A DNA stretch of 64,000 bases from DATEDA01 sp963744255 (GCA_963744255.1 CAVUSZ010000020.1:1-64000); one strand, 5' to 3'; positions 1 through 9,533 are shown, numbered from the stretch's first letter. Notes: generated by a model from the sequence alone, not told the origin. Program-made: numbers and translations.

Positions 1-1600
1 CGGCACATTCGTGCTCTTAAGAACTACTTGCTTCTGCGCAAAAGCCTTCGCGCCTAGCTTGTTATTCGTAGGGTCATCGACAAGTATGAGATTGCCGATG
101 TGCGCTATCGTCTCCTCGTCCACGAGCCACTTGCGGCGCGATATGCTCGATCGTCATCGAGTCGCAGTCGACTGCAGTCCCACGGCTGTCGATCGTGCCA
201 TCTCGCACAAAACATAGTGAACGAGCTTCCGCTGCTTGGTGAAGGTCGCAGAGAACCGCAATCCCTTAAATCCCGCGATGAACTCATCCTTCGTGGGTAG
301 GCCGGCTCGGAGTTTGTTTCGCAACTCACGTAGGGTCTTGACCATCTCATCGAGCGAGCTTGCTTGAGTAAGATCACGAGCGTGTCTTGCATACATCTGC
401 GAGATACCGCCGGATGAGCTCCCTTGCCAGCAATCGCGGTGAACGCGAAGTGATAGCACTCGACCGCACGCATCGCCTCTTCGACGTGCTTCTTCTTGAG
501 CGCCTTGAGATCGTACTGGCGCGTAAGTGAGAGAAACAAGGGAAGAGGTTGTTCAACCCGGAACACGTCTAGCACGGCTCTGATGGACCGCGGGACCGTA
601 CCGTCATTCTTGTGCCATTTCCGGAACCCTGGTTCATTGATCTGGCGATAGAGCACACTGTCCCGATCAAGCTCGTTCAGGAATTGCCTCGCGTTCGCCT
701 TGGCGATTTTTGACCTTATGCTTCGAAACAGCTTCTTTCCGCTACGTACTCGTAGCGGGACAACCAGAAGTGAAGCAGGAATTTGTTGATGTCGAGGTCC
801 GCTTGGGACTGCTCCAAGCGCTGCGTGATTACTCGCCATTTTTCCCGAGGAACATCGACCGCAGGTGGTTGTCGCTTGACGAGCCGCGCAAGGTGATTAA
901 TGACGAGATCGGACACTGTCAGATCTTTGCCGCGCGTGTTGAGAGTCTCAAACGCGAGATAGGCGTCGTCCTCGTGATCGATGGCAACGAAAATAAAGTG
1001 CGCACCGAGTATCTTGTCGCGGATCTCCTTGACCTTTTCCTCTACTGCATCGCGTTTCCTCGCGTCTGCTACCGTGGTGTCTGTCTTGATAGCGCCGAGC
1101 GCGTCGCTCACTCTGTCGGACAGGAGTTGGAAAGCGGCTGCGAGACGCTCTTGCTCGGATCCAAATGGCCCACTGGTTTCAGGTTGCCCGTTCTTCAGGA
1201 TGTGCTCTTGAAGAAACGGGTAGCTGCTAGTGGCGTCGAGAACAAATCGAGCCTTGTTATCTACGTCTCGTCTTTCTAGGAGTGAATTTTGGATACCGTC
1301 GGCGAGTGATGGAAGATTTTCCCGGCGCGCCGCGTTGCGAAGAGCGCAGAGGATCATGATCGCGGTAGTCAGACGCTGCTGGCCATCGACAATGCCGTAG
1401 ACAGGCACCTTGGGGTCAACTTCGTAGACGACCATGGATCCCAGGAAATGGTCTGCGGGGCCTTCGGCGATAATGTCGTTCGAAAAGTCTTGAAGATTTT
1501 CACGATCCCAGGCATAGGCGCGCTGGAATCGTGGCACCTCGAAGAAGTAGCTGCCGAGAAGGTCCCGTATGGACCGGTCGTGGCTGTCTTTGATGTTCAT
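1..1600 (-). pseudogene. DUF262/DUF1524 GmrSD-like nuclease, frameshifted and cut by window edge
   Basis: The N-terminal part (start at 1600) has the DUF262 pattern: the early RDLL segment, 'VPRFQRAYAW', 'FLGSMVVY' and the nucleotide-binding 'IVDGQQRLTT'. The middle part ends with 'FETLNTRGKDLTVSDLV'. Reading on in other frames gives a coherent C-terminal DUF1524 domain with 'MTIEHIAPQ' near 130 and 'IGNLILVDDPTNNKLG' near 60-105, the HNH-like nuclease module. I need about four single-base shifts (near 750, 440, 175 and 110) to read it. In the family DUF262 is an NTP-using sensor and DUF1524 cuts DNA (type IV GmrSD, SspE). It lies 113 bp downstream of a cytosine methyltransferase on the same strand, so a shared defence role is likely. 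The end of the gene lies outside the window. Confidence 0.8.
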
Positions 1601-1713
1601 GGACGATGGCGCCCCCGACGCCGATCGCTCGGCGCAGAGTGGGCGGCCTCGATGTGAGTCACCGTGGGGTCGCTAAAGGCAGCGTCGCGTGCCTGCGGGA
1701 ACGGGAGCGAAAG

Positions 1714-2945
1714 TCACAGCGCCTCGACGCTGCGGACGCGTGCCCTGCGCCCTTGGCCTGTTCCTGGGTGCGCCGGATGATTGCCCTCGAGGTTCCGGAA
1801 TGCCTTGGGGATATCGGCGTAGCTTTCCGGAGCTGGAATCGGGCGGCGCGTCGGCGGAAGCAGGGTGAGACGCGAGCAGACCGGAGGGAGGCCCAGGAGC
1901 TGCGTCCGAATCGCGCGGCCTAACACCTCAGCGAGCAACGACGGCACGGCGTTACCCAGCTGCCTCTGGACAGAAGTCCGTGCGCCCTTGACCGAGACAT
2001 CGTCGGGGAATGTCTGCAACCTGCAAAGCTCTCGCGCACTCAGTCGTCGATTCTTCCAGTGAAACGGTCCAACCGCTGGGCCGGGTTGAGCCTGGATCGT
2101 CCATGAAGGCTTCGCTTTGGCAAGCTTGAGCAGGAAGGTCCAGTAGCGCCTCCTCCAACCGAAGAGCGGCCTACCGCCGCCGCGGTCTGTGTGCCAGAGG
2201 TAGTTGTTGCCTTCGGGGATCGACGGTAGAAGGTCAGCCCACTTTCCGCGAACTTCGAGGTCCTCCTCAGGCAGGGGCTTTAGGTCCCCGATTGCATCCC
2301 AAGCGGTCCGGTACGAGTCGAGAGGGATGGCATCCAGCAGAGGCGCGCGATCGTGTTCGTCTGGTCTGTGCGTGGGCGCTGGGAACCTGAATACTGTGCC
2401 GTCACACGCTGCAATGAGGAAGACTCGCTCTCGGAGCTGCGGTACCCGTAGTCTGCGGCGTTGAGAACGGCCGCCATAGGCCGGTACGCGCTCTTGGTTC
2501 GCCGGTTGATCGCCTCGAACCCCGCGAGTAGCATGCGGAGGCCGTCATCCTTGCCCGAATAGGCGAGCCCCTCGACGTTCTCAAGCAGAACTAGCGCGGG
2601 CGGGCTTCTTCCACGACACGTATGTACGCGCTCAACGTGCTCGCGCGCGGGTCATCGAGGCGAAGTGAATCTCCCCGTGCCCAGTACCCCGCCTTCGAGA
2701 AGGGTGGCAGGCGGCCCCCCGATGACTAGATCTACGTCCCCAGCCCCCGCCCCAGTCATCTCGAGCATCTGAGCTGTTGGAACGTCGAAGATGCTTCGCT
2801 CGATAACAGGCCAAGACCGACTTGCGCGGAGCGTTTCGCAGCAATCGTGATCGAACTCGATCGCAACGCCTGTCTTGAACCCGGCAGCCTCGAACCCATA
2901 GTCGAGCCCACCCGCGCCCGTGTAGAGACTGATGATCTTAGGCAT
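1714..2945 (-). pseudogene. DNA (cytosine-5) methyltransferase, frameshifted
   Basis: It would methylate cytosine C5 in a DNA target site. The motifs appear in order: motif I 'SLYTGAGGLDYGFEAAGF' right after the start, motif IV 'GGPPC', motif VI 'LLENVEGL', motif VIII 'PQLRERVFLIA', and motif X 'RQLGNAVP' near the C-terminus. Four single-base shifts (around 2705, 2690, 2600 and 2450) interrupt it; motif IV is split exactly at PP/C. If the shifts are real the enzyme is dead, because the catalytic Cys falls out of frame. The start at 2945 lies 17 bp after the small upstream gene, which suggests one operon with it and with the DUF262 gene downstream. The codon use is less GC-rich than in the rest of the window. 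Confidence 0.85.
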
Positions 2946-2962
2946 CGAAATTGGCCATAGCG

Positions 2963-3196
2963 TTATCGTTTGTTCGTGGGTAGTGGCCTGACGTATGACG
3001 CCGGCTCCTCTGCCGCTCGCAGGATAGGAAGCTCGAGTTGCTTTCCGGCGATTCGAGCGTCGAGATAGTCGGTAGCGGCAGAAACGAACCAACCTTTGAG
3101 CGAGCGGCCGTCTTCGGCGAGAGCGGAATACAGACGACGCTTTAGGTCGACATCGTCGACCTCGATCACGATGCGCCGGCTTTTTCCGACCGCCAT
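2963..3196 (-). CDS. small ribbon-helix-helix-like protein at head of the methyltransferase operon
   Basis: 77 residues. A short beta-like stretch 'RRIVIEVDDVDLKRRLYSAL' is followed by 'DGRSLKGWFVSAATDYLDARI', the strand-helix-helix layout of Arc/MetJ-type DNA-binding proteins and some antitoxins. I do not recognise a named family. It is first in a minus-strand operon with the cytosine methyltransferase (17-bp gap). A perfect 14-bp palindrome lies just upstream of its start. By position it could be the controller of the modification/nuclease cassette, comparable in role to the C proteins of restriction-modification systems, though those are helix-turn-helix proteins. Function is inferred from fold pattern and position only. 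Confidence 0.6.
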   Translation of the reverse strand: MAVGKSRRIVIEVDDVDLKRRLYSALAEDGRSLKGWFVSAATDYLDARIAGKQLELPILRAAEEPASYVRPLPTNKR

Positions 3197-3212
3197 TCAT
3201 GTTATGTAACTG

Positions 3213-3226
3213 ATGTGATATCACAT
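3213..3226. promoter_or_regulatory. 14-bp perfect palindrome upstream of the RHH-like gene, candidate operator
   Basis: ATGTGATATCACAT is its own reverse complement. It lies 16 bp upstream of the ATG at 3196. A smaller inverted repeat (GTTA-TG-TAAC, 3201-3210) lies between it and the gene. RHH repressors usually bind short palindromes over their own promoter, so autoregulation is a fair guess. The surrounding 3197-3429 is AT-rich for this window and holds no gene that I can support. Confidence 0.5.
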
Positions 3227-3429
3227 GTCAAATGCCTCTTCTTGTGCGTGTAAGTGGTCTACTAGATCCCTTAGTTATTGTTTCAACGCACAATTCTCTC
3301 ACTAGGTTGGCACGGTCAGCGGCCTGCTATGGGACTTCCCGGCTCACCTTCGAGTTGCTTAGCGAGTGCGAGGTCAGCCTGGCCGACATCAATTCCTCGG
3401 CTCGTTCGATCAACTTGTGGACAAGCGCG

Positions 3430-3451
3430 CTTAACCCAACTTGGCGGATTC
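3430..3451. repeat. left terminal inverted repeat of the IS element
   Basis: 22 bp starting CTTAACC and ending GGCGGATTC. It matches the reverse complement of 5434-5455 at 21 of 22 positions. The five bases outside it (3425-3429) are GCGCG. Confidence 0.85.
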
Positions 3452-3508
3452 GCGGGGTGCGAGGCTGCCAAGTGATTGATTAATCAAGACGACCTCGAAA
3501 GGTCTGCA

Positions 3509-5286
3509 CTACACGGGCGTGGCGCCGCGGCGTGGGACGGCGCTGATTTTCGGCGGCGCTTGGGCCGGCAAGGCGAGCTTGAGTTTGTCGAGCAGCAGCT
3601 TCAGCTCGGGCTCGGGCTGGGTGTAGCGCGTGAGGCTCAGTTCGCGCCCGTCGGTGGTGGGCACGTAGACGTCGATCATCTGCACGGCCGCGAACTTCTC
3701 GAGCACGCTGCGCGGGGTGAGCCCTGGCGCGAGCGCCTTTCAGTTGCTGGCCGAGGGTGACATGCAGGCAGTAGGCGAGGAAGGCGATAAAGATGTGCGC
3801 TTCGACGCGCTGCTCTTCCTGGTGGAACACCGGCCGGATTGCCAGATCGCCTTTGAGGGTTTTGAAGGCGGCTTCGACCTCGACCAACTGCAGATAGAAC
3901 TGCCAGAGCTTCGCCGGATCAGACTCGGTGAGGTTGGTGCGCAGCAGATAGCGTCCTTCACGGCGGCGAACCTGTGCGAGCTTGTCGCGATCGAGCCGGT
4001 AAGTGAACCGGGCGGCGCACTTGTCCACTTCGATCTCGATGAGCCGCCACGCCGCCGGTGCTTTCGTCTTTGCCGCCCCGAGCTTCATCAGCAGCTCATC
4101 GCGGGTGAGGCTCATCGTGCTCAGTTTCTTCAGCCGCGCCCACAGCCAGTTCAGTTGCCGGCGGCGCATCGAGCGCTCCTTGGCGATGCGATCGCGGCTC
4201 TCGGCAAACACGTAGAGCTCGTCGTCCTGCGCCAGCAGCTTCACCTGCACCCCGGGCCGAGCAGCCTGCCAGGGCTTCTCCAGCAGCGCCTGCTCCAGGC
4301 GGGTGAGGCGTCCCTTCGGCGTGCCCACCAGGTAGTGCACCGGCGGATCGGCGGCGCGCATCTGCGCCAGCACTTCCTCGGTCGGTATGCCACGATCCAT
4401 GCACCACACGCGCCGCGCTTTGCCGTATTGGCGCTCGATGCGGGCGAGGAAATCCTTCAGCGTGGTGCAGTCGCGCGTATTGCCCGCCAGCACCTCGTAG
4501 GCGAGCGGCAAACCTTCCGGGGTCACCACCAACGCAATCACCACCTGTACACAGTCCGGACGATGATCGCGCGAGTAACCGTAGCGGCGCTTGTCCTCAT
4601 CGTCGGGCGGCGGATCGGACTCGAAATACGTGCTCGTGAGGTCATACAGCAGCACATCGAAGCTCACATTGAACAAATCGCGCCAGCGACTCACCAGATG
4701 ATCGAACAGCGCCTGCTTGTGCTCGAGCAGCCGGTCATGACAGGCGTACAGCGTGTGAATGTCGGCCAGCGCGCAATCCGCCGCCCAGCAAATCGCCCAG
4801 CGCGCTGCGCTCGAACCAGTGCCGATGCAATCGCCATTCGCTGCCCGGCGACAGCAGCCGATACGCCACCAGCACCAACAGCACCTGATCGAAGCGCGTG
4901 CCTTTGCGCGTGGGCGCCAGTCGCGCGCTCCAGAACTCATCCAGACCGAGTTGCTGCCACAGCTTCAACGCCAGCCAGCAGGCGCCCCACTGCCGCGGCC
5001 GCTCCAGCCGCAACTGCGCCAGCTTCAGCCGCACGATCGATTCGTCGGCAACAATCCCTTCGCAACGATCCTCCGGAAACAGCGCCAGCGTGCGTGCCGC
5101 TCGCGTTCCCTCGTCCAACACCTCGATCGAACGGCGCCACGCGAGCTCCTGCGAGGAATTGATCTCCCCCAGATACAGCACGTGCCGTTGCAGCACGCGT
5201 CCACCGCTTACGCGCTTGTTCTCCACCACGCTGAAATAGCGGTGCTCTTTGCCGTCTTTCTTGCGAGTGGTCGCGCGCAGAAACAT
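3509..5286 (-). pseudogene. IS1634-family DDE transposase, two frameshifts
   Basis: N-terminal part: 'KDGKEHRYFSVVENKRVSGG' and 'LYLGEINSSQ', typical of IS1634 transposases. Core: 'LLYDLTSTYFES' (first Asp), 'RRVWCMDRGIPTEE' (second Asp), and 'QLVEVEAAFKTLKGDL' with the catalytic Glu and the following K. The C-terminus 'AAVQMIDVYVPTTDGREL' is also typical. The frame shifts once near 4780 and once near 3735, where one extra A in an AAA run would explain it. As read, the element cannot make a full transposase unless the shifts are sequencing errors. Confidence 0.85.
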
Positions 5287-5433
5287 CTCGGCGCTCGATT
5301 ATCCACAGAACTCCGCCCGCGCCATGGGCAAGGTCTTCACTACAACTACTTCTGCGACGATCCGCAGGCCCGCGCTCAGAAAAACCAATCAGTTAGCCCG
5401 CACGAGGAGCTCAGAAACGGCCAAAATCAACCT

Positions 5434-5455
5434 GAATCCGCCAAGTTCGGTTAAG
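5434..5455. repeat. right terminal inverted repeat of the IS element
   Basis: Reverse complement of 3430-3451 with one mismatch. The outer flank 5456-5460 is GCGCG, the same as on the left. Confidence 0.85.
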
Positions 5456-5460
5456 GCGCG

Positions 5461-6304
5461 AGGACGACCTCACGCTGCTCCCCGAGCTGGGTCGGGAAGA
5501 AGCGCGACGCGCTCTGCGGAACGTTCCCGACCGTGAAGGCCTTCGCGTCGGCCGATGCCGCGCCTCACATCCACGGAAAGAAGACCGACTTCCCCGGGAT
5601 CGGCCCCGACACGCTGCGGAAGCTCCAGGCACGAGCGAAGCTCCGGGCGGGCGGGGGCCGGCCGTACGCGAAGGCGCCGCTCGCGTTCCCCGGGCACGCG
5701 CGCGAGCTCTTCTTGGACGTCGAGACCCACCCGATGCTCGACCTCTGCTACCTGCACGGCTTCGTCGTCCGGGAAAACGGCGACGACGCGACCGAGCGCT
5801 GCGCGCAGTTCTTCGCGGACGAGCCGACGCCGCAAGCCGAGGAAGAGGCGTTCCGGAAGGCGTGGGTGTTCATCCGCGACAGCCGGCCGTGCGCGCTCTA
5901 TTACTACTCGCCGTACGAGCGGACCACCCTCGCGGCCCTGGCGCGAAAGTTTCCGGCGGTCGCTCCGAGGAGGAGGTCCGGGGCTCTTGGCCGCCGAAGA
6001 CGCGGTGGATCTCTATCACGACGCCGTGCGTCCGCATACCGAGTGGCCGACGCTCGACTTCTCGGTCAAGACGCTCGCGGAGTCCCTCGGCTTCTCCTGG
6101 CGCGACCCGCATCCCTTCGGCGCGGCGTCGGTCCGCTGGCACCACGACTATCTCGCCGGTCCCGACCCCGCTCGCAAGCAGCCGATCCTCGACTACAACG
6201 AGGACGATTGCCGCGCGATGCGCGTGCTGCTCGACGCGCTGCGGGCGCTGCCGGTGCGGCCTCACTACCCGCAGGCTCACGCCCTGAGCCACTGGCGCCC
6301 GTAG
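5461..6304 (+). pseudogene. 3' part of a TM0106/YprB-like RecB-family nuclease, 5' end lost at the IS
   Basis: The reading begins inside the protein right at the IS end ('LTLLPELGRK...'). A helix-hairpin-helix-like segment ('FPGIGPDTLRKLQARA') leads into an RNase H-like exonuclease domain: 'ELFLDVETHP' (Asp and Glu of motif I), 'YYYSPYERTTLAALARKFP', 'DLYHDAVRPHTEWPTLDFSVKTLAESLGF', and the last motif 'ILDYNEDDCRAMR'. Two single-base shifts occur near 5965-5985 (an AGGAGGAGG run and a GGGG run). Such proteins normally also have an N-terminal RecB-like PD-(D/E)XK domain, which is absent here. Truncation by the IS event is the simplest explanation. Confidence 0.75.
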
Positions 6305-6509
6305 TCTGCCAGGGCGCCCCAGTAGTCCGAGACGGCCTCCGCGGCACTTGACGCGGCCGACCCGGCGAACCCCGGGATGGCGTTCCGGCACTCAGGAGAC
6401 CTCGAACGTGCATGCGCGAGCGCTTCCGCGACCGACCCGGCCGTGCCACCCCAATGACCGCCGGACAGGAATGTCGAACGGCGTCTCGCGAACGACGGAG
6501 GTTCGAACC

Positions 6510-7070
6510 ATGAGCGTGGTCTTCACTCCCCAGCGCCGCAAGCTGTCCGCGAGTACCAGTTCGAGCGGATGGGGTCAAACGGGCATCCTCGGCCCGGAGC
6601 GCGCGTCGAGCTGATCGAAGGCGAGCTGATCGAAATGGCGCCGATCGGTAGCCGCCACGCCGCTGCGGTGGATTTCCTGTCGATGCACTTCGCCCGGGCG
6701 TCGAGATGCCGCGCTGGTACGGACCCAGAATCCCCTGCGGCTCGCCGACGACTCCGAGCCGCAGCCTGTGGGACGCTGCTTCGCCCGAGCGCCGACCGCC
6801 CGGTCACCGCCACATCCCCGTCCGGAGGGCATCATGGCTGCGAACGGACTGATCGAGGTCAAGCCGAAGATCATGCTCGGCAAGCCGTTCGACCGCGAGA
6901 CGAGGCTCCCGGTGGAGCTTTACTGCGAAGCGAGGGGGTGCCCGAGGTCTGGATCCTCGACCCGACGCCAATCGCAGCTCGAGATCTACCGCGAGCCGAG
7001 TGCGGCGGCGGACCGCCGCAAACTCGATCAGCGAGACCGCGAGTCCGATCGCCGGGCCGGTCGCGCTGAC
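6510..7070 (+). pseudogene. Uma2-family (DUF820) nuclease-fold protein, decayed
   Basis: Starts 'MSVVFTPQRRKLS', then after shifts 'REYQFERMGSNG', 'ARVELIEGELIEMAPIGSRHAAAVDFL', 'LVRTQNPLRLADDSEPQPD', 'LIEVKPK', and 'PEVWILDPTP'. The order LIEGELIEM ... SEPQPD ... LIEV ... VPEVWI is the Uma2 signature, a PD-(D/E)XK fold of unclear role. At least three shifts and a probable internal loss between about 6790 and 6840 break the gene. Around 6305-6509 I see no gene. Confidence 0.7.
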
Positions 7071-7157
7071 CGATGGCAGCGCGCACTCCTGGCCGACAAA
7101 GGGCGACTGTCGCGGCGTCAGCACGGGCGAGCACGATCCGCACGCGACGGCGGAACG

Positions 7158-7183
7158 CCAAAGCGGCGGAAACGCCGCAGGCG
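7158..7183. repeat. GC-rich dispersed repeat, copy 1
   Basis: The core AAAGCGGCGGAAACGCCGC recurs, with one base changed, at 8538-8562. The two copies flank the lipoprotein gene 7276-8466. Each can fold as a short GCGGCG/CGCCGC hairpin. Confidence 0.55.
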
Positions 7184-7275
7184 GTCGCCACAGTCAGGCC
7201 GGGGCGGAAGTGCGACAAAGCGGCGGGAGTATGATCTGCGCGCCCCACCACAACACGCAAAAACAGGAGGAGATC

Positions 7276-8466
7276 ATGAAGAATCGCATCGCACCGTTCG
7301 CCCTGCTGACCGCCGCTGCTCTGCTCGCGGCCTGCGCGACCGATGAGCGCATGTCCTCGGGCAAGCCCGAATACATGGCCGTCGGTATCGACAACAAGAT
7401 CACCTGGGGTGACGACGGCAAGCCCCAGTTCTTCCCGCCCGGGAAGGACTCGGTGACGATCGTCGACATCGGCTCCGACCCGGCGAATCCGAGAATCGTC
7501 GCCAGCCTGCCGCTGATGAACTCGATTTTCGGCCCGCCGACCAACCTTGCGATCACGCCGAACGGTCAGATCGCGCTGGTCGCGAACTCGATGGACTGGG
7601 TCCAGGACGGGGGCAACTGGAAGCCCGCGCCGGACAACAAGCTCTATGTCATCGATCTCACGACCAGCCCGCCGACGCGGATCGACACGGTCGCGGTCGG
7701 CAGGCAGCCTTCCGGCATGTCGATCAACCGCGCCGGCAATCTCGCGCTGATCGCCAATCGCGCCGACAACTCCGTCAGCGTGCTCGCGATCCAGGGCAAG
7801 CAGGTCAGGCTCGTCGACACCGTCGTGATCGGCGAGCACGTCGCCCACGTCGTGTTCACGCCCGACGGCAGGCGCGCGCTCGCGGGCAAGTTCCCGGGGC
7901 ACAAGGTCGCGCTGCTCGAGGTGGACGGACAGAAGGTGACCTACACCAAGCGCGACCTCGCGGTGGGGTTGTGGCCCTACAACCTCGACGTCACGCCCGA
8001 CGGCAAGCTCGCCCTCACCGCCGACAACGGCAACAACGGCGGCTCCGACGGCGACGTGGACACCGTCTCCGTGATCGACCTCGAGGCGCAGCCGGCGCGC
8101 GTGATCGACAAGGTCGTGGTCGGGGACGCCCCGGAGGGCCTCGCCATCAGCCCGACCGGCAAGCTCGCCGTTGCGCTCCTGCTGCGCGGCTCGAACAACG
8201 CGAAGACCGAGTGGTTCTACAACCGCAACGGCAGCGTCGTGGTCCTGAAGATCGACGGCAAGAAGGTCACGAAGGTCGGCGAGATCGAGGTGCGCGGCCT
8301 GCCCGAGGGCGCGGTGTTCAGCCCGGACGGCCGCTGGCTCTACGTCGGGAATTTTCTCGACAGCGACATCTCCGTGCTGCGTGTCGACGGCGACACCGTC
8401 ACCAACACGGGCACGCTGCTGAAACTACCGGGCAAGCCGGCGTCGATGAGAGGGAGGACGCAGTAA
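7276..8466 (+). CDS. YncE-like beta-propeller lipoprotein
   Basis: 396 residues. The N-terminus 'MKNRIAPFALLTAAALLAAC' is a lipoprotein signal with lipobox LAAC, so the mature protein is lipid-anchored at Cys20. The rest is a series of blades of the YVTN/YncE type, for example 'IDTVAVGRQPSGMSINRAGN', 'VIGEHVAHVVFTPDGRRAL', 'LWPYNLDVTPDGKLALTADN', 'VVGDAPEGLAISPTGKLAVAL' and 'PEGAVFSPDGRWLYVGNF'. The start follows a strong AGGAGG at 7265-7270. No enzyme motif is visible. Such propellers bind partners or ligands; the role here is unknown. It stands alone between two copies of a GC-rich hairpin repeat. Confidence 0.85.
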   Translation: MKNRIAPFALLTAAALLAACATDERMSSGKPEYMAVGIDNKITWGDDGKPQFFPPGKDSVTIVDIGSDPANPRIVASLPLMNSIFGPPTNLAITPNGQIALVANSMDWVQDGGNWKPAPDNKLYVIDLTTSPPTRIDTVAVGRQPSGMSINRAGNLALIANRADNSVSVLAIQGKQVRLVDTVVIGEHVAHVVFTPDGRRALAGKFPGHKVALLEVDGQKVTYTKRDLAVGLWPYNLDVTPDGKLALTADNGNNGGSDGDVDTVSVIDLEAQPARVIDKVVVGDAPEGLAISPTGKLAVALLLRGSNNAKTEWFYNRNGSVVVLKIDGKKVTKVGEIEVRGLPEGAVFSPDGRWLYVGNFLDSDISVLRVDGDTVTNTGTLLKLPGKPASMRGRTQ

Positions 8467-8533
8467 GCGCAACCAGAGCGACGATCGCGGTGTGCCCGTT
8501 TCGGATGCTGTCGCGGGGGTAGGCGAAGGCGGA

Positions 8534-8572
8534 GCGTCAAAGCGGCGGAAGCGCCGCAGGCGCGCTTGACGC
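8534..8572. terminator. stem-loop after the propeller gene, contains dispersed repeat copy 2
   Basis: Outer arms GCGTCAA (8534-8540) and TTGACGC (8566-8572) enclose an inner hairpin GCGGCG-GAAG-CGCCGC (8542-8557). There is no T tract. It may act as a terminator or be a REP-like element. Its core matches 7158-7183. Confidence 0.45.
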
Positions 8573-8603
8573 GACGATCGGGGCTCTCTTTCGTAAGAAC
8601 GAC

Positions 8604-9528
8604 ATGACGGCGGTCAGCGTGTTCGGCGGCACCGGCTTCCTCGGCCGGCGGCTCGTGCACCGCCTCGCCGCCGCGGGGGTGACGGTGCGCGTCGCGGTCC
8701 GGCATCCCGACCGCGCGCAGCGTCCTGCGGGCGGCCGATTCCGAGCGGGTGACGGTCATCCGCGCCGACGTGCGCGATCGAGCCGCCATCGCCGCCGCGG
8801 TTGCCGGGGTCGACGCCGTCGTCGACACGGTCTCCACGTACGTGGAGAAGGGCGGCGTCACCTTCGAGTCCGTTCACGAGCGAGGCGCCGAGACGCTCGC
8901 GCAGGAGGCGGCCGCTGCCGGCGTCGCGCGCCTCGTGCTCGTCTCCGGCATCGGCGCCGATCCCGCGTCGCGCTCGCCCTACATCCGCGCGCGCGGACGC
9001 GGCGAGCTCGCGGTCCGGCAGGCGTTCCCGAGCGCTACGATCGTTCGCCCGAGCGCCATGTTCGGTCCGGGCGACGCCCTGTTCGGCACGCTCGCCGATA
9101 TCGCGCGGCTCTCCCCGGTGCTGCCGCTGATCGGCGGCGGCCGCACCCGCCTGCAGCCGGTCTACGTCGAGGACGTCGCGGAGGCGATCGTCCGCATCCT
9201 CGGTGACCGCGGGACCGCGGGCCAGACCTACGAGCTCGCCGGCCCCAAGGTGTACACATTCCGCGAGCTGGTCGGGATCACGCTGCGGCTCATCGGCCGA
9301 CGGCCGCTGCTCGTGCCGGTCCCCTTCGCCGCGGCCAGGGTTCAGGCCTGGCTGTTCGAGCTCCTGCCCAACCCGCCGCTCACGACCGGCCAGGTCGATC
9401 TGCTCGAGGCGGACAACGTGGCGAGCGGGGCCCTGCCGGGTTTGCAGGAGCTCGGCATCCAGCCGAAAGCGGTCGAGGACATCGTGCCCACCTATGTCGG
9501 CCGGCCACGAGCGCCGGGATCGGACTAA
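8604..9528 (+). pseudogene. NDUFA9-like NAD(P)-binding SDR protein, one frameshift
   Basis: Starts 'MTAVSVFGGTGFLGRRLVHRLAAAG', a Rossmann GGTGFLGR dinucleotide site. The frame shifts near 8718; reading on gives 'SVLRAADSERVTVIRADVRDRAAI', 'VLVSGIGADPASRSPYIRARG' (with the YxxxRxxGE pattern seen in atypical SDRs), 'TIVRPSAMFGPGD', 'QPVYVEDVAEAIVRIL' and 'TYELAGPKVYTFRELV'. This layout matches the complex I NDUFA9-like/atypical SDR5 family, putative NAD(P)H-binding proteins in bacteria. Normal family length, about 308 codons. The single shift may be an assembly error. It stands alone, with no respiratory genes nearby. Confidence 0.75.
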
Positions 9529-9533
9529 TTTAG

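Larger units (their letters stand above)
3430..5455 (-). mobile_element. IS1634-family insertion sequence, about 2.03 kb
   Basis: The element is bounded by 22-bp inverted repeats (3430-3451 and 5434-5455, one mismatch) and encloses one IS4-superfamily transposase reading frame on the minus strand. GCGCG occurs directly outside both ends (3425-3429 and 5456-5460), a plausible 5-bp target duplication; this motif is common in GC-rich DNA, so it is weak evidence alone. On the right it abuts the 3' part of a RecB-like nuclease gene. The left flank does not contain that gene's 5' part, so the insertion was accompanied or followed by a deletion or rearrangement. Confidence 0.85.

Noticed and set aside
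3232..3483. 83-codon plus-strand open frame left of the IS
   Set aside because: It crosses the IS end, has no ribosome site and no recognisable features.
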